A stretch of DNA of 64,000 nucleotides from IMG/VR virus record IMGVR_UViG_3300009285_005282, positions 1 through 64,000 of that record; one strand, 5' to 3'. This stretch comes from a virus. The notes below the pieces were generated by a model. It saw only the letters and a program-made list of their open reading frames with translations. It was not told where the DNA came from and made no database searches. A program made the translations under genes and the position numbers. Below are positions 36,654 through 45,986 of this stretch, piece by piece. Every line of letters begins with the position of its first letter. Position 1 is the stretch's first letter.

Positions 36654-37597
36654 AGACCGTGCGTGTCTACGCGGTGAACGAGCTCGATGACCCGTTGGTC
36701 GGCGTACTGGTACGCGCCTACGATGGTACGGGTACGCTGGTCGGGCAGAACACCACTGCCCTGGTCGGCGTGGAGGCTTACTGCGAGTTGTACCTGGACG
36801 GTGGGAACCCTCCGGTCGAGTACACCGTGCGGCTGAGCAAGACCGGGGTGGCGTTCGACGGGGCGCTCGGCGCCGACAACCGGACCCCGCAGACCGTCGC
36901 CATTTACAGTCCGCCAGCGTTGGCTCCGGTAACCGGGACCAACAACTTTCAGGTGCAGGGCCAGACCTTCTCCCGGCCGGCGGCGCTAGACCCGCGGCTG
37001 TGTCGCTGCTCAGGGGTCTTTCGGGACGCGTCGGGCAGACCACTGGAGGGTCTTTCCCTAGCGATCCACCCGACCTGTTTCAACGACGGGCAGGCGGATC
37101 TGACCCCGCTGATCGTGGATGACGACGCAGTGATGCTAGGTAGTGCCATCCTGCTCAAGACGGACGAGGACGGGTACGTTGTCTGCGACCTGTACCGCGG
37201 CGCGGATGTGGGAATCATGGTTGCGGGGTTCGAGCACTCCTGGCGGCGTGTTCGCGTTCCTGACGCCGCTTCGGTCAACGTGGTGCACCTGCTGTTCCCT
37301 GTGGTGCAGTCCGTCACCTACGACCCAGACCCGGTCTCGGTTGCCGCGGGAGCAGCAGTCGACGTGACCGCTACCGTCCTGGCGACCGACGGGCAGGTTT
37401 TGGATCTTGCTGACGGTGACCTCCTGTTCTCCTCAGATGATGAGGGGGTTGCGACCGTCTCGGTTGTGGATGGACGACTCAGGGTCACAGGCGTGGCCGC
37501 CGGGTCCGCGGAGGTGGTTGCGGTACGGGCTGACGAGACCATTGTGGTTGTGCCCACGCCTGTATACGCGTCGGTGGTGGTGACGGTGACCCCGTGA
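36644..37597 (+). CDS. Tail structural protein with C-terminal Ig-like (BIG2) domain (317 aa)
   Basis: A 317-residue protein. The N-terminal about 75 residues look like a carboxypeptidase-like beta module (VRVYAVNELDDPLVGVLVRA). A Cys-containing middle follows (RLCRCSGVFRDASGRPLEGL, TDEDGYVVCDLYRGADVGIM). The last about 90 residues are a BIG2-type Ig domain (YDPDPVSVAAGAAVDVTATV, SSDDEGVATVSVVDGRLRVT, AAGSAEVVAV). BIG2 domains decorate virions and bind surfaces. It overlaps both neighbours. Confidence 0.65.
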   Translation: MALETVRVYAVNELDDPLVGVLVRAYDGTGTLVGQNTTALVGVEAYCELYLDGGNPPVEYTVRLSKTGVAFDGALGADNRTPQTVAIYSPPALAPVTGTNNFQVQGQTFSRPAALDPRLCRCSGVFRDASGRPLEGLSLAIHPTCFNDGQADLTPLIVDDDAVMLGSAILLKTDEDGYVVCDLYRGADVGIMVAGFEHSWRRVRVPDAASVNVVHLLFPVVQSVTYDPDPVSVAAGAAVDVTATVLATDGQVLDLADGDLLFSSDDEGVATVSVVDGRLRVTGVAAGSAEVVAVRADETIVVVPTPVYASVVVTVTP

Positions 37598-37944
37598 TTG
37601 CGCCGCGCAGGGGGCTGGAGGAGCACTACTGGCGGATCAGCAAGGAGGCCGGGGCGTGCCGTGCGGTGTGCGCTGCGGTGTTGGAACGTACTTTGCGGGA
37701 CCTGTACACGTACCAGGACCAGCGCAACCCGAAGCGGAAGAAGGTGTATCAGGACGCTCTACGGTGGGTTACGGACGAACAGGTCCCGGAGACGGTGGTC
37801 ATGAGCTTTGGTTGGATCTGCCTTTCGCTGGATCTGCAGCCGGAGCAAATTCGGGCGCAGGTGCTGGAATTCCAGCAGGGTAATTTTCAGCACCTGTACG
37901 AGTTTTTGACGGAGCAGCGGTGTCCTACACGGAAGACGAGATAG
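37594..37944 (+). CDS. Small virion-operon protein (116 aa)
   Basis: A 116-residue protein (RTLRDLYTYQDQRNPKRKKV, YQDALRWVTDEQVPETVVMS, FGWICLSLDLQPEQIRAQVL). The pattern of a tyrosine-rich helix, 'ALRWV', 'FGWICLSLDL' and 'EQIRAQVL' is shared by small phage proteins of unknown role. GTG overlaps the upstream TGA. The 3' end overlaps the next gene by 25 bases. Confidence 0.65.
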   Translation: MIAPRRGLEEHYWRISKEAGACRAVCAAVLERTLRDLYTYQDQRNPKRKKVYQDALRWVTDEQVPETVVMSFGWICLSLDLQPEQIRAQVLEFQQGNFQHLYEFLTEQRCPTRKTR

Positions 37945-40910
37945 CCTCCGCCGTTGGCGAGCTGGTCCAGGGCACGTTGACCTTCCCCACCATTGCTGGG
38001 CAGAAGGACCGCGGCGCGGCTTACCGTGAGGTGCTGGAGCTGGTGGTGTCGGTCTTGCTCCAGGACCCAGACAGCGGTTTGCACTTCATTCTTCTTGGTC
38101 TGCGACGACTGGCGGCGCTGGTGACACAGGAGCTTACTGCGTGCTCTAGCTTGCAGGAGGCGCTCGACGATCTGGCAATGCCTAATCTGCCCGTGGAGTC
38201 AGTACAGGCGTTGCGCTCTGCCGCCGCGGGAGCGCAGGCGCTGCAGACCGCAGCTGCACGACGGGGCGGCGTGGCTGGTCCAGAGCTGGTTCGCTGCACT
38301 GTGGCGTTGGGGCGCGTTCGGGAGACGCTGGCCCGCTCGGTTCGGCAGTGCTACGTGCCCCGTGGGGCGGCCCAGAGTGTGACTGACCTGGTACGCCCCG
38401 CCGACGAAGCGCGCCCACAGGTACTGCGCTACCTGGCCGACGTGGAGGAGCTGCACGAAAAAGTGTTGGCGCGAGCCGACCAGCTTCTGGCAGCTCGTGC
38501 CGAGCTCACCGACGGTGGAGTGCAGCAGCTAGCTGCCTCCCGCCAGCTCTCCAGGGTTGCAACACAGCTCGACACCCTGCACTCGACGTTGGATGCGTTG
38601 AACTCCCACGAGCGGGTGTCCATGGCCCGTTCTTCCTTGTTGCAGGTGCTGGCTAGCACCAGCCTCCTGGAGTTGCTACAGCGAACCGGGGGCACAACCC
38701 GGCTTGAACAGATCGTGTCCCCCTCGCCAACGTACCGTGTTCGGGCTTACGGTTCCGGCTCGGCGCCGTCGGTGTCGGGAACGTTGTCCAGTCCCTACAC
38801 CCTGTACCCCGCCGGCCCGCACGTTGTTGGGTTTTCCTCCCTCAACGGGGTCGTCCACACCGTAGATGTGTTCTCCGGTGGGGTTTCGGAAGTTGCCGCC
38901 TCCAGTGTTGCCACCCTGCTAGGTGGAGGAGAGGGTGATTTCGCCATTGCCGGGGACTTGGCAACTCCCTACGTGCTGCTGTCCGCGGTGGAGAACTACG
39001 ACACCAACGTGAACGGCTACATGTTCTACCTGGCCGTAGATGGGGTGCTGTACGAAAAAGCTCTTCCATTTGGTGTCCTTACCGCGGCGCAGGTACAGAT
39101 TGCTCTGTCCGCGGCGCCGGGGTGGACGTGCCACTCCGGGGGCGTAGTGCCGCCCCCGGTAACGTTCGCCGTGGTGGGCGGCAAGGTACAGATCACCTAC
39201 GTGGGTTCCGGTGTTCCTACCAGCTACCGCGGGAGGTCCATGGAGGTTGGACGAGGGTTCCAGTACGCCTCCGATCTTTGGAACTGGACGGTGGACCCTG
39301 GTGCCGGACCCGTGGCGGCAGACCGGTCGGCGGGCTGGGACGCGAACGATAAGTTGTGGGTGCAGCCTAACGATTACCCAGGGAAGATCGAGGTGGCGCT
39401 TCCGGTTGGTGTCTGGCCTGACTACTACGTCACCGCCGGCAACGTGGCGGCAGCTATCGACGCAGCGGCTGTTGCGGCCGGGGAAGCGTTCACTGCGACA
39501 GCGGACGGGACCCGTGTGCGGGTGAGCTCTACGCTGTATGGCGAGGGCTCTATTGTCACCTTACGTTCTGGCGGGCTGTACGGCGCTGGTGCGCCCATGG
39601 CAGACCCCAAGCCGGGCACCGGCACCCCCAGCGAGCTGGCGTTGAGGACCTTGGGCTTCGTGGGGGATGAGGAGTCCCGTGGGGCGGACGTCCCCCTCTC
39701 TTCGGTAGTGACCCGTCTCAACGATGATTCCGCCTTCACGGCTGCCGCAACTGCAACCGCGGAAAAGGTTGTCTATCTGACCAGTCGGCTGGCGGTACGT
39801 TCGGCGGCCAGTGCGCTGCGTGTTCCGGTAGAGGCAGATCCGCTGGCTACCTGGCCTGCGTACGGGGAGCTGCGGGTTACCGTGGTCAACGGTGACAACT
39901 CGGGAGTCTACGCGCTCAGCGGGGCGCCGTCGTGGGCTGCGGGTCTTCTCACCTTACCGCTGACTCGACGGTTGCGGGACACTACCGCTGGCAGGTTGCA
40001 CGCCGTTCAGGTGTACCGGGAACGGCTGGTGCTGACTTCCAAAGACGCAACCCTGACCGGAGAGTTGGAGCTCGATGACCCTGTTGGGTCCTGTCGTGCG
40101 GTGCTCGGGCTCGACGCGGCGAAGCATGCGGGAACGGTGGGCTCACTGCTTTTCGAGCAGAATGACGTCGTGCATGGCTGGCTCGCCATGGACCTTCGCC
40201 GGCTGGGGTTCAAAGTCGCCGACCAGTTGCTCTCCAACGGCGCGGTGCAAACAACCATCTCGGCGCTCACCGACTTGGCGCAGGGAGTGGTCGCGGTGTC
40301 CCCTGGGGTGGTCCCGTCGTTCGGTCTTTCCTCGGCGGGGTTCGTGGTGCAGTCCGGAACCTATGCGGTGTACCTCGCCGGGGTTGCGGTGCTACAGTCG
40401 TGGATGTCCTCATTGGGGGGGTGGGTGGACCTGCGTTTGGTGTATCGCGCTTCAGAGCGGCTGTTGGCGGGCTCCCCCACTCGGGCACAGGTGGACCGGG
40501 TTTACACGTTGGTCGAGGAGCTAGTGACACTGCTGACCGTCTTGCAAATAGGGTTGGCCGCGGTGCAGTTGTCGAGCAACAGCGGCGCCGACCGGGCGCT
40601 GCGCACTTTGGAGTCGCATGGGTATACCCGTGCCCGAGATTTGTTGTTGGCTGGCAGGTTCGCGGAGCTGTTTGCATCGGACGCCGAGGGGGCCACGTAC
40701 AGTCGGGCGCTGCAGAAGACTGCGAACGAAGTGGCGGTGGAGCTGGTGAACAACACTACTGGGGCGCGAGCGCGGGTGGGCTCCTCTTTTGCCCGTGTCC
40801 GCACCTCGTGGTCTGACGTCGACCCGGCGTACACGTTCAACGACGTGGAGGACGAACTCCCGGAGTCACCAGTGCTGGACTATCCAACGACTGAGGATGG
40901 TGGAGCGTGA
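37920..40910 (+). CDS. Large tail/baseplate structural protein (996 aa)
   Basis: A 996-residue protein. Residues 1 to about 260 are helical (VLELVVSVLLQDPDSGLHFI, LRRLAALVTQELTACSSLQE, VEELHEKVLARADQLLAARA). Residues about 270-750 are beta-rich with structural-protein segments (YMFYLAVDGVLYEKALPFGV, VAAAIDAAAVAAGEAFTATA, DGTRVRVSSTLYGEGSIVTL, ALRTLGFVGDEESRG). The end is helical again (VYTLVEELVTLLTVLQIGLA). GTG 37920 with GGAG upstream. The size and position before the baseplate genes suggest a baseplate or tail-tip role; not matched to a named family. Confidence 0.6.
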   Translation: MSYTEDEIASAVGELVQGTLTFPTIAGQKDRGAAYREVLELVVSVLLQDPDSGLHFILLGLRRLAALVTQELTACSSLQEALDDLAMPNLPVESVQALRSAAAGAQALQTAAARRGGVAGPELVRCTVALGRVRETLARSVRQCYVPRGAAQSVTDLVRPADEARPQVLRYLADVEELHEKVLARADQLLAARAELTDGGVQQLAASRQLSRVATQLDTLHSTLDALNSHERVSMARSSLLQVLASTSLLELLQRTGGTTRLEQIVSPSPTYRVRAYGSGSAPSVSGTLSSPYTLYPAGPHVVGFSSLNGVVHTVDVFSGGVSEVAASSVATLLGGGEGDFAIAGDLATPYVLLSAVENYDTNVNGYMFYLAVDGVLYEKALPFGVLTAAQVQIALSAAPGWTCHSGGVVPPPVTFAVVGGKVQITYVGSGVPTSYRGRSMEVGRGFQYASDLWNWTVDPGAGPVAADRSAGWDANDKLWVQPNDYPGKIEVALPVGVWPDYYVTAGNVAAAIDAAAVAAGEAFTATADGTRVRVSSTLYGEGSIVTLRSGGLYGAGAPMADPKPGTGTPSELALRTLGFVGDEESRGADVPLSSVVTRLNDDSAFTAAATATAEKVVYLTSRLAVRSAASALRVPVEADPLATWPAYGELRVTVVNGDNSGVYALSGAPSWAAGLLTLPLTRRLRDTTAGRLHAVQVYRERLVLTSKDATLTGELELDDPVGSCRAVLGLDAAKHAGTVGSLLFEQNDVVHGWLAMDLRRLGFKVADQLLSNGAVQTTISALTDLAQGVVAVSPGVVPSFGLSSAGFVVQSGTYAVYLAGVAVLQSWMSSLGGWVDLRLVYRASERLLAGSPTRAQVDRVYTLVEELVTLLTVLQIGLAAVQLSSNSGADRALRTLESHGYTRARDLLLAGRFAELFASDAEGATYSRALQKTANEVAVELVNNTTGARARVGSSFARVRTSWSDVDPAYTFNDVEDELPESPVLDYPTTEDGGA

Positions 40911-41215
40911 CCGAAGCGCGCGCAACGGACCAACTGCGGGAGGTACTGGCACGAGGGTTCGCGTTCGTTCGGAGTTGCGAGACCACCGAGGCTGTGTCCG
41001 CAGCGACCTTTGAGGAGCTTTTGGCGCGGAGTATCCAGGAGATCGAGGGGGACGCTCCGCTGCGCCCCGGTAAGCTCTCCCAGGTGCAGCGCTTACACGA
41101 CGAGGTTCTAGCCGCCATAGCCCAGGCGCGGGAGATGCCAGCCGAGACGTTCGACCTACGGGGTGCGGCCAGCACGCGTGAAGACGGAACTGGTCAGGAG
41201 GGGCTTGATGGTTGA
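40907..41215 (+). CDS. Helical baseplate-operon protein (102 aa)
   Basis: A 102-residue protein, mainly helical (TDQLREVLARGFAFVRSCET, TFEELLARSIQEIEGDAP, KLSQVQRLHDEVLAAIAQAR). GTGA overlap with the upstream stop and 8-base overlap with the next gene. Function not recognised; probably part of baseplate assembly by context. Confidence 0.65.
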   Translation: MTEARATDQLREVLARGFAFVRSCETTEAVSAATFEELLARSIQEIEGDAPLRPGKLSQVQRLHDEVLAAIAQAREMPAETFDLRGAASTREDGTGQEGLDG

Positions 41216-41861
41216 CCTGCAGGTCATCGAGATCCGAGACCTGTTGCGTGTAAGCTCGGTGGAGCACGTGCCCGGCCTAGCCGTGCCCACCGTGCAGTTG
41301 ACCGGTGAGGACTTTCTGCACGTGCAGGACGTATTCCTCAACGAGACCCAATGCCCGGACGTGGTGGTGCTCTCAGCGACTTCGCTGTTGGCGCAGCTGC
41401 CCGAGTCCGTAGTGGACCGGCAGATCGTTTCGGTGGTGGTCTCCAGCACCCGGCTGACACGAACCGCGCGCAGCACCATCGCTTTCCGGGTCGCCGACAG
41501 CCCTGGGACCGTAGACGGGCTGACCCGGCTGATCCAGACCTTTGTGAAGCTCGTGCTTACCACGCCAGGAACCGATATCTTCTCACGTAAGGTTGGTGGT
41601 GGGCTGCTCGGGGTAGTCGGGAAGCAGACTGCGGACTCCACGGCGCAGATGCTCTCCGCGGACTTCAGCCTGGCGGTTACACGAGCACGGCAGCAGCTCA
41701 TGACGTTGCAGGCGGCCAACCCGAAGCTGAGCCTGTCGGAGCGGCTAGCTTACGCCACCGTAGTTGGGATTCACTACGACCCCTCCGACTTGTCGATGGT
41801 GGGTCGGGTCGCGCTTGGCAACCAAACTGGGCGGGGGTCGGTTGTCGGAATGGGGCTGTAG
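41208..41861 (+). CDS. Baseplate wedge-like protein (217 aa)
   Basis: A 217-residue protein with LLRVSSVEHVPGLAVPTVQL, a beta middle, LTRLIQTFVKLVLTTPGTDI and FSRKVGGGLLGVVGK. It ends with RARQQLMTLQAANPKLSLSE, RLAYATVVGIHYDPSDLSMV. The 'helix, T-T-P-G-T-D, G-G-G-L, arginine helix, strand' order recalls gp25-like baseplate wedge proteins, and it lies directly before the J-like gene, where such proteins are expected. ATG 41208 has AGGAGGGG at good spacing. Confidence 0.55.
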   Translation: MVDLQVIEIRDLLRVSSVEHVPGLAVPTVQLTGEDFLHVQDVFLNETQCPDVVVLSATSLLAQLPESVVDRQIVSVVVSSTRLTRTARSTIAFRVADSPGTVDGLTRLIQTFVKLVLTTPGTDIFSRKVGGGLLGVVGKQTADSTAQMLSADFSLAVTRARQQLMTLQAANPKLSLSERLAYATVVGIHYDPSDLSMVGRVALGNQTGRGSVVGMGL

Positions 41862-41863
41862 CC

Positions 41864-44800
41864 ATGATGACCGGTGACGACTGGCGATTGTTCGTTCAGG
41901 AGCGCCTTCGCGCGCTGGACCCGACCCTCAGCTTGGAGGATGGTTCGGCGGCAGCGCTGCAGGTGGTGGAGCCTCTGGTAGCACGTCTCTCTCCCAGTCT
42001 GTTTGAGACGTCGGTGGAGACGTTCATTCGTACTCGGTTGCAGCAAGAGCACCCTCAGCTCTACGCTGACGAAGGCTCGGCCCTGGCGGATCTGTTCGCC
42101 AAGCCCATGCTCACGCTGCTGGAGCCTATCCGTCGTGAGGGGCGCACCCTGCGACCGCAGCAGTACTTGCAGGACCCTTCACGGTTGAGTGCGGCAGAAG
42201 CAGACGCGCTGCTGGCCAATTTCTTTCTGACCCGCAACGCAGGGACCTACTCCAAGGTGGTGGTTCGTGCCTTCTTCCGCAACGCGCTCTCAGTGACCGT
42301 TGGCGGGAGCAACATCGCCTACACTGCTAACGGCCTGCGCTTCCTGCCGGTCCGTATCCAGAGCGTCACTGCGGAGTCCATGCTGCTCAACCTGCATAGC
42401 AGTGGGCTATACTACTTCGACATCGAGTACCAGGCCGAGCGTCCGGGGGCGCTGTACAACGTTGCGGCCTCCCAGGTCATCGGCATCACCGGTCTCTCAT
42501 CGGCGGTACGCGTCACCAACTTCACTGCCAGCCCGGGTGTGGACGATGAGAGCACCACTGCCCTTGTTTCACGTGGCGAAAGCAGCTTGGGAGAGCGTTC
42601 GGCGAACACGCTGTCCGGGCTGGTGGCGGTGCTGCGGCTCAACTATCCGTCACTTCGTGTGCTGCAGACCATCGGCTTCAACGACGCCGAGATGCACCGG
42701 GATGTGCTCAAAGGTGGTGGGCGTGGCCCCGTGCTGGCGTCGGGTGTGGATGGTGCGACCGTTGACGACGGCGATGGGGACTGGTTCACCCCTTACTTCG
42801 ACTCGGCCACGGGGGTGTTCACAACTGTCCTCGGTCCGGTGGGAACCGATCTATCGGACTACGTGCTGGAGGTGTGGTACAGCGGGGCTCCCCACGAGTT
42901 CGTCTTGGGACAGGTGGAGGGTGCTACCCAGGTGCGCATCTCCACGGATTACGACGGCGCTACGGCGCTGCCGGACACGCTGGCCGGTTCCTTCTGGACC
43001 GTCCGTCGCGGAAACGCGTTGACCCTCTCCGACATCCCGGGAGGTGTCCTGTTTCCAGACGTGGTTGGCGGCGCGGAGGTAACGGTTCCGGCGGACGAGG
43101 TGCACGTTGGGGGGTGCGCAGACATTTACATCCGTGGCGGGGATGTCACGCGGGCGTTGCTGAACCTGAGCCTCGTGTCCGATGAGGACGTGCTGGCTCG
43201 GAGGGAGGATCTGCGGACCCTTGGCGGGAGTGACACGGTGCTGCTGAACGACCTGACCGCTGATGAATGGTCCTCCATTACCGAAGGCAGGAGCTCGGTC
43301 TACATCGAAGAGGGTGCGGACTCCGGGGGTTACCGGGTGGTCGAGAAGCTGGCCGGTCCGGGGTACTCAGTGCGCCTGAGCTCCGCCATGGCCGCCCCGG
43401 GGGTAGCAACGAACCTCTCGTATCTGGTCGTGGACGACATCGACATCAACCTGGTCGCGCCCCGCGAGCTGCGGTGCTCCGCGTCTGACTTGCGGACGGT
43501 GGCGGGGCTGGCGGATGTTCAAACGGTCAGCGGCTCAACCAACTTCCTGGACGTTGGTGTGGTTGACACCGACCATGTGCGTATCCTATCCGGCGACGAC
43601 GCCGGGGAGTACACCATTGCTCCCGGCGGGGTGGCGGCGCTGACCATCACGCTGGATACGCTCATGACCGTTACCGAATCGCCGCTGGCATTTGAGATCT
43701 ACCGGAAGCTGGATGGAATCGAGCTACCGTTGTTGCGGGTCTGCGCGGTAGAGTTGTTGGACGGCAACCTCAACCCCACCGGCGCCTACGTTCCCTACCG
43801 GCACCCGGTGGATGTTCGGTCGAGCAGCTTCCAGAATCCGGGGCGGGAGCCCAAAGCTGGCACTGACGTGGTCTCTACATCCGGCACCTACCTGGCCGCG
43901 GTCGCTGGGTCGGACGTGGTAACGGCGGTGGACGAGATTGGGAACGCGTTGGGGTCATTCGACTGGTACGCCGTCGGACTTCGTATTGGTGATCTGGTCA
44001 ACGTCGAGACCGGCGACGACATGGGCTTTTACACCGTGGTGGACGTTGGCGGCGCACCCGGAAGCAGTTTGGGCAACGCCTACGACTTACAACTAGACCG
44101 TCTGCTACGTTGGACCGTGCCCACGATGGAGTTCGTGGCGGGTCCCCCCTCCTACGGGTCGTTCCGTCTTTACTTCACCGACCCGGTGACCTTTGAGGCG
44201 ACCTACGCAGAAACCGAAGTCTGCGTGGTCGTTGGGAGCGCCACCCGAGTCTTTCGGCCGGACCCTGACATTTGGCACGAGTACGCTCCTTCTACGACCA
44301 CGCAGTTCACCTCACCGCTGACACCTGGAGCGAGCGAGGTCATACCGTACACCCCTGATGGAGGGACCAACCTGGACTTGCGGGTGTACGAGACTCTCGC
44401 GGGAGACCGCGCGGAGATCACCTACGCGCCGCTGGTTGGTTCGGTGGACTTGGCGGCTGGTGGCCCGTACAACTTGGACGGGCAGACATTGCTGATTGAC
44501 GTTGGGGACGGGGATGAGCGTGTTACCTTCTCCGGCACCGCGCTCGACTACGGGGTCATCGTCTCCCAAATCAACTCTCAGCTCAGCGCGGCTGTAGCCG
44601 CAGCATTCAACAATCCGGCCACGGGCGAGTACTACCTGATGCTGCGCGCCGACCGGTCCATCACGCTGCGGGACAACAGCGCTGCCGCTGCGGATGCCAC
44701 GGCGACACTGTTTGGGGCGCAGGACACTTGGAACCCCTGGCTGCCCGCAGCGCCCTTCGCGGGGTCCAGTGTGGACAACGACTCACCGGAGAAGGGTATC

Positions 44801-45667
44801 TATTTAGTTTCCGTGCTTGCGGCGTACCCCACCGGTGACGCGACGTTGACTCAGCTGGACGGCACCCCCTGGATCATCGACCCCCTGGCGGGCTGGTCCG
44901 GGTCGGTGACCAAGGAGCTCGGGCACTATCTACATCTGAGCCGCCAAGGTCTTCAACGTGTCAGCTCTACGGCCATGGAGGAGCAGGGTACGGACGAGCA
45001 CGGGCTGTACTACTTCGACCTGGAGTGCATCTCGCAAGGGCACGGCACGCCGTGGAATATCGCTGACGAGCTGTCGGGGACAGCGAGCGGCTACTACTCC
45101 GAGGGGTGGGACGTCACCACCGACGACGCGGACACCTCGTACTCCACCGTAGAGGTACCACGGCTGCACCTCAGTCCGCGGGTGCTGCTTGCTGGTGTGG
45201 AGGACGACCCTGCGGAAAAGGAGGAGCTGGTAGGCAGGAGCATCCAGATCGCTTACGAGCGTGACCCGTTGGTCGAGCAGATCCAGGACTTTCTCCGTGA
45301 GCCTCGGTATCGGGTTCTGGTGTCGAACCCGCTGGTCCGCTCGTTGCTGCCGACGTTCGTGCGCACCTACATCGAATACCGCGGCGGCGGAACCGTGGAG
45401 ACGGTGCGGACGCTACTGACCGCGCACATCACCGCGGTACTTCCCAGCAACATGCTGGAGGTGGACGCGCTGGCGGCGCTGATCCGTTCCACCGGTCCCA
45501 CCAAGGTCACCTACCCGGTCACTTTGGTGGGGTTGGCACATCAACGGGACCGCACCATCGTGACCCAGCGGTCGGTAGACCAACTCTCCACCGACCGGCT
45601 TTCGGCGTTGATCCCCGACACCGCCTGGGACGGGACCAGCCTTATCGCCCTTTTGCGGACGGTGTGA
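41864..45667 (+). CDS. Baseplate J-like protein, enlarged (1267 aa)
   Basis: A 1267-residue protein. The first about 290 residues carry the baseplate-J pattern: LTRNAGTYSKVVVRAFFRN, RFLPVRIQSVTAESMLLNLH, YYFDIEYQAERPGALYNVAA, SQVIGITGLSSAVRVTNFTA, then ESTTALVSRGESSLGERSAN. J-like proteins form the wedge-tail fibre interface of contractile tails. The family is usually a few hundred residues, so about 800 extra beta-rich residues are inserted. The end (VEQIQDFLREPRYRVLVSNP, LVRSLLPTFVRTYIEYRGGG) is helical again. ATG 41864 or 41867. Confidence 0.7.
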   Translation: MMTGDDWRLFVQERLRALDPTLSLEDGSAAALQVVEPLVARLSPSLFETSVETFIRTRLQQEHPQLYADEGSALADLFAKPMLTLLEPIRREGRTLRPQQYLQDPSRLSAAEADALLANFFLTRNAGTYSKVVVRAFFRNALSVTVGGSNIAYTANGLRFLPVRIQSVTAESMLLNLHSSGLYYFDIEYQAERPGALYNVAASQVIGITGLSSAVRVTNFTASPGVDDESTTALVSRGESSLGERSANTLSGLVAVLRLNYPSLRVLQTIGFNDAEMHRDVLKGGGRGPVLASGVDGATVDDGDGDWFTPYFDSATGVFTTVLGPVGTDLSDYVLEVWYSGAPHEFVLGQVEGATQVRISTDYDGATALPDTLAGSFWTVRRGNALTLSDIPGGVLFPDVVGGAEVTVPADEVHVGGCADIYIRGGDVTRALLNLSLVSDEDVLARREDLRTLGGSDTVLLNDLTADEWSSITEGRSSVYIEEGADSGGYRVVEKLAGPGYSVRLSSAMAAPGVATNLSYLVVDDIDINLVAPRELRCSASDLRTVAGLADVQTVSGSTNFLDVGVVDTDHVRILSGDDAGEYTIAPGGVAALTITLDTLMTVTESPLAFEIYRKLDGIELPLLRVCAVELLDGNLNPTGAYVPYRHPVDVRSSSFQNPGREPKAGTDVVSTSGTYLAAVAGSDVVTAVDEIGNALGSFDWYAVGLRIGDLVNVETGDDMGFYTVVDVGGAPGSSLGNAYDLQLDRLLRWTVPTMEFVAGPPSYGSFRLYFTDPVTFEATYAETEVCVVVGSATRVFRPDPDIWHEYAPSTTTQFTSPLTPGASEVIPYTPDGGTNLDLRVYETLAGDRAEITYAPLVGSVDLAAGGPYNLDGQTLLIDVGDGDERVTFSGTALDYGVIVSQINSQLSAAVAAAFNNPATGEYYLMLRADRSITLRDNSAAAADATATLFGAQDTWNPWLPAAPFAGSSVDNDSPEKGIYLVSVLAAYPTGDATLTQLDGTPWIIDPLAGWSGSVTKELGHYLHLSRQGLQRVSSTAMEEQGTDEHGLYYFDLECISQGHGTPWNIADELSGTASGYYSEGWDVTTDDADTSYSTVEVPRLHLSPRVLLAGVEDDPAEKEELVGRSIQIAYERDPLVEQIQDFLREPRYRVLVSNPLVRSLLPTFVRTYIEYRGGGTVETVRTLLTAHITAVLPSNMLEVDALAALIRSTGPTKVTYPVTLVGLAHQRDRTIVTQRSVDQLSTDRLSALIPDTAWDGTSLIALLRTV

Positions 45668-45941
45668 CATGGACTGGACGGTTCCCAACTTCGACAACCA
45701 GGCCCGCCCGGGAATCGAACAGGCAGCGGCACTCTGGGCAGCGGCTGAGATAGACCGGCAGCAGCCTACCGGCGTGCAGAGTGCGCTGTACGTCGAGCTC
45801 CTTGAGAGTCCGTCCACCACACTGTGGACAGGTAACCCCGGCGAGGAACTCTTGCTCCTGCTGCACCAACGGGGTAAGGATATCCCGCTGGTCCCGCAGC
45901 AACTCGGCGCGTTCTTTGGCATCCATCTGAACGAATCGCAT
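45642..45941 (-). CDS. Antisense zinc-ribbon protein inside the tail operon (99 aa)
   Basis: A 99-residue protein with a helix (DAKERAELLRDQRDILTPLV) followed by a zinc ribbon: VTCPQCGGRTLKELDV (Cys38, Cys41) and RCPECRCLFDSRAGLVVEVG (Cys68, Cys71). This reads as a real protein, whereas the plus-strand ORF over the same bases does not. ATG 45941 has GGGAG seven bases before it; ATG 45926 is also possible. It overlaps the 3' end of the J-like gene by 26 bases. It is the only minus-strand gene in a 32-kb plus-strand block. Function unknown. Confidence 0.65.
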   Translation of the reverse strand: MRFVQMDAKERAELLRDQRDILTPLVQQEQEFLAGVTCPQCGGRTLKELDVQRTLHAGRLLPVYLSRCPECRCLFDSRAGLVVEVGNRPVHVTPSAKGR

Positions 45942-45949
45942 GTCCGTCT

Positions 45950-45972
45950 CCCGCAATGTAGTATACTGCGGG
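45950..45972. promoter_or_regulatory. Palindromic divergent promoter/operator candidate
   Basis: CCCGCA...TGCGGG (6-bp arms) encloses AGTATACT, itself a perfect palindrome, so both strands carry a TATACT -10-like hexamer. It sits between the divergent starts at 45941 (minus) and 45987 (plus). No good -35 is seen on either side. Confidence 0.5.
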
Positions 45973-45986
45973 CGTAGGAGGTCGTC

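Noticed and set aside
45669-45977. 102-codon plus-strand ORF after the J-like gene
   Set aside because: It looks like a normal next gene by position, but the opposite strand encodes a clear CxxC/CxxC zinc-ribbon protein with its own ribosome site, so this reading is taken as its shadow.
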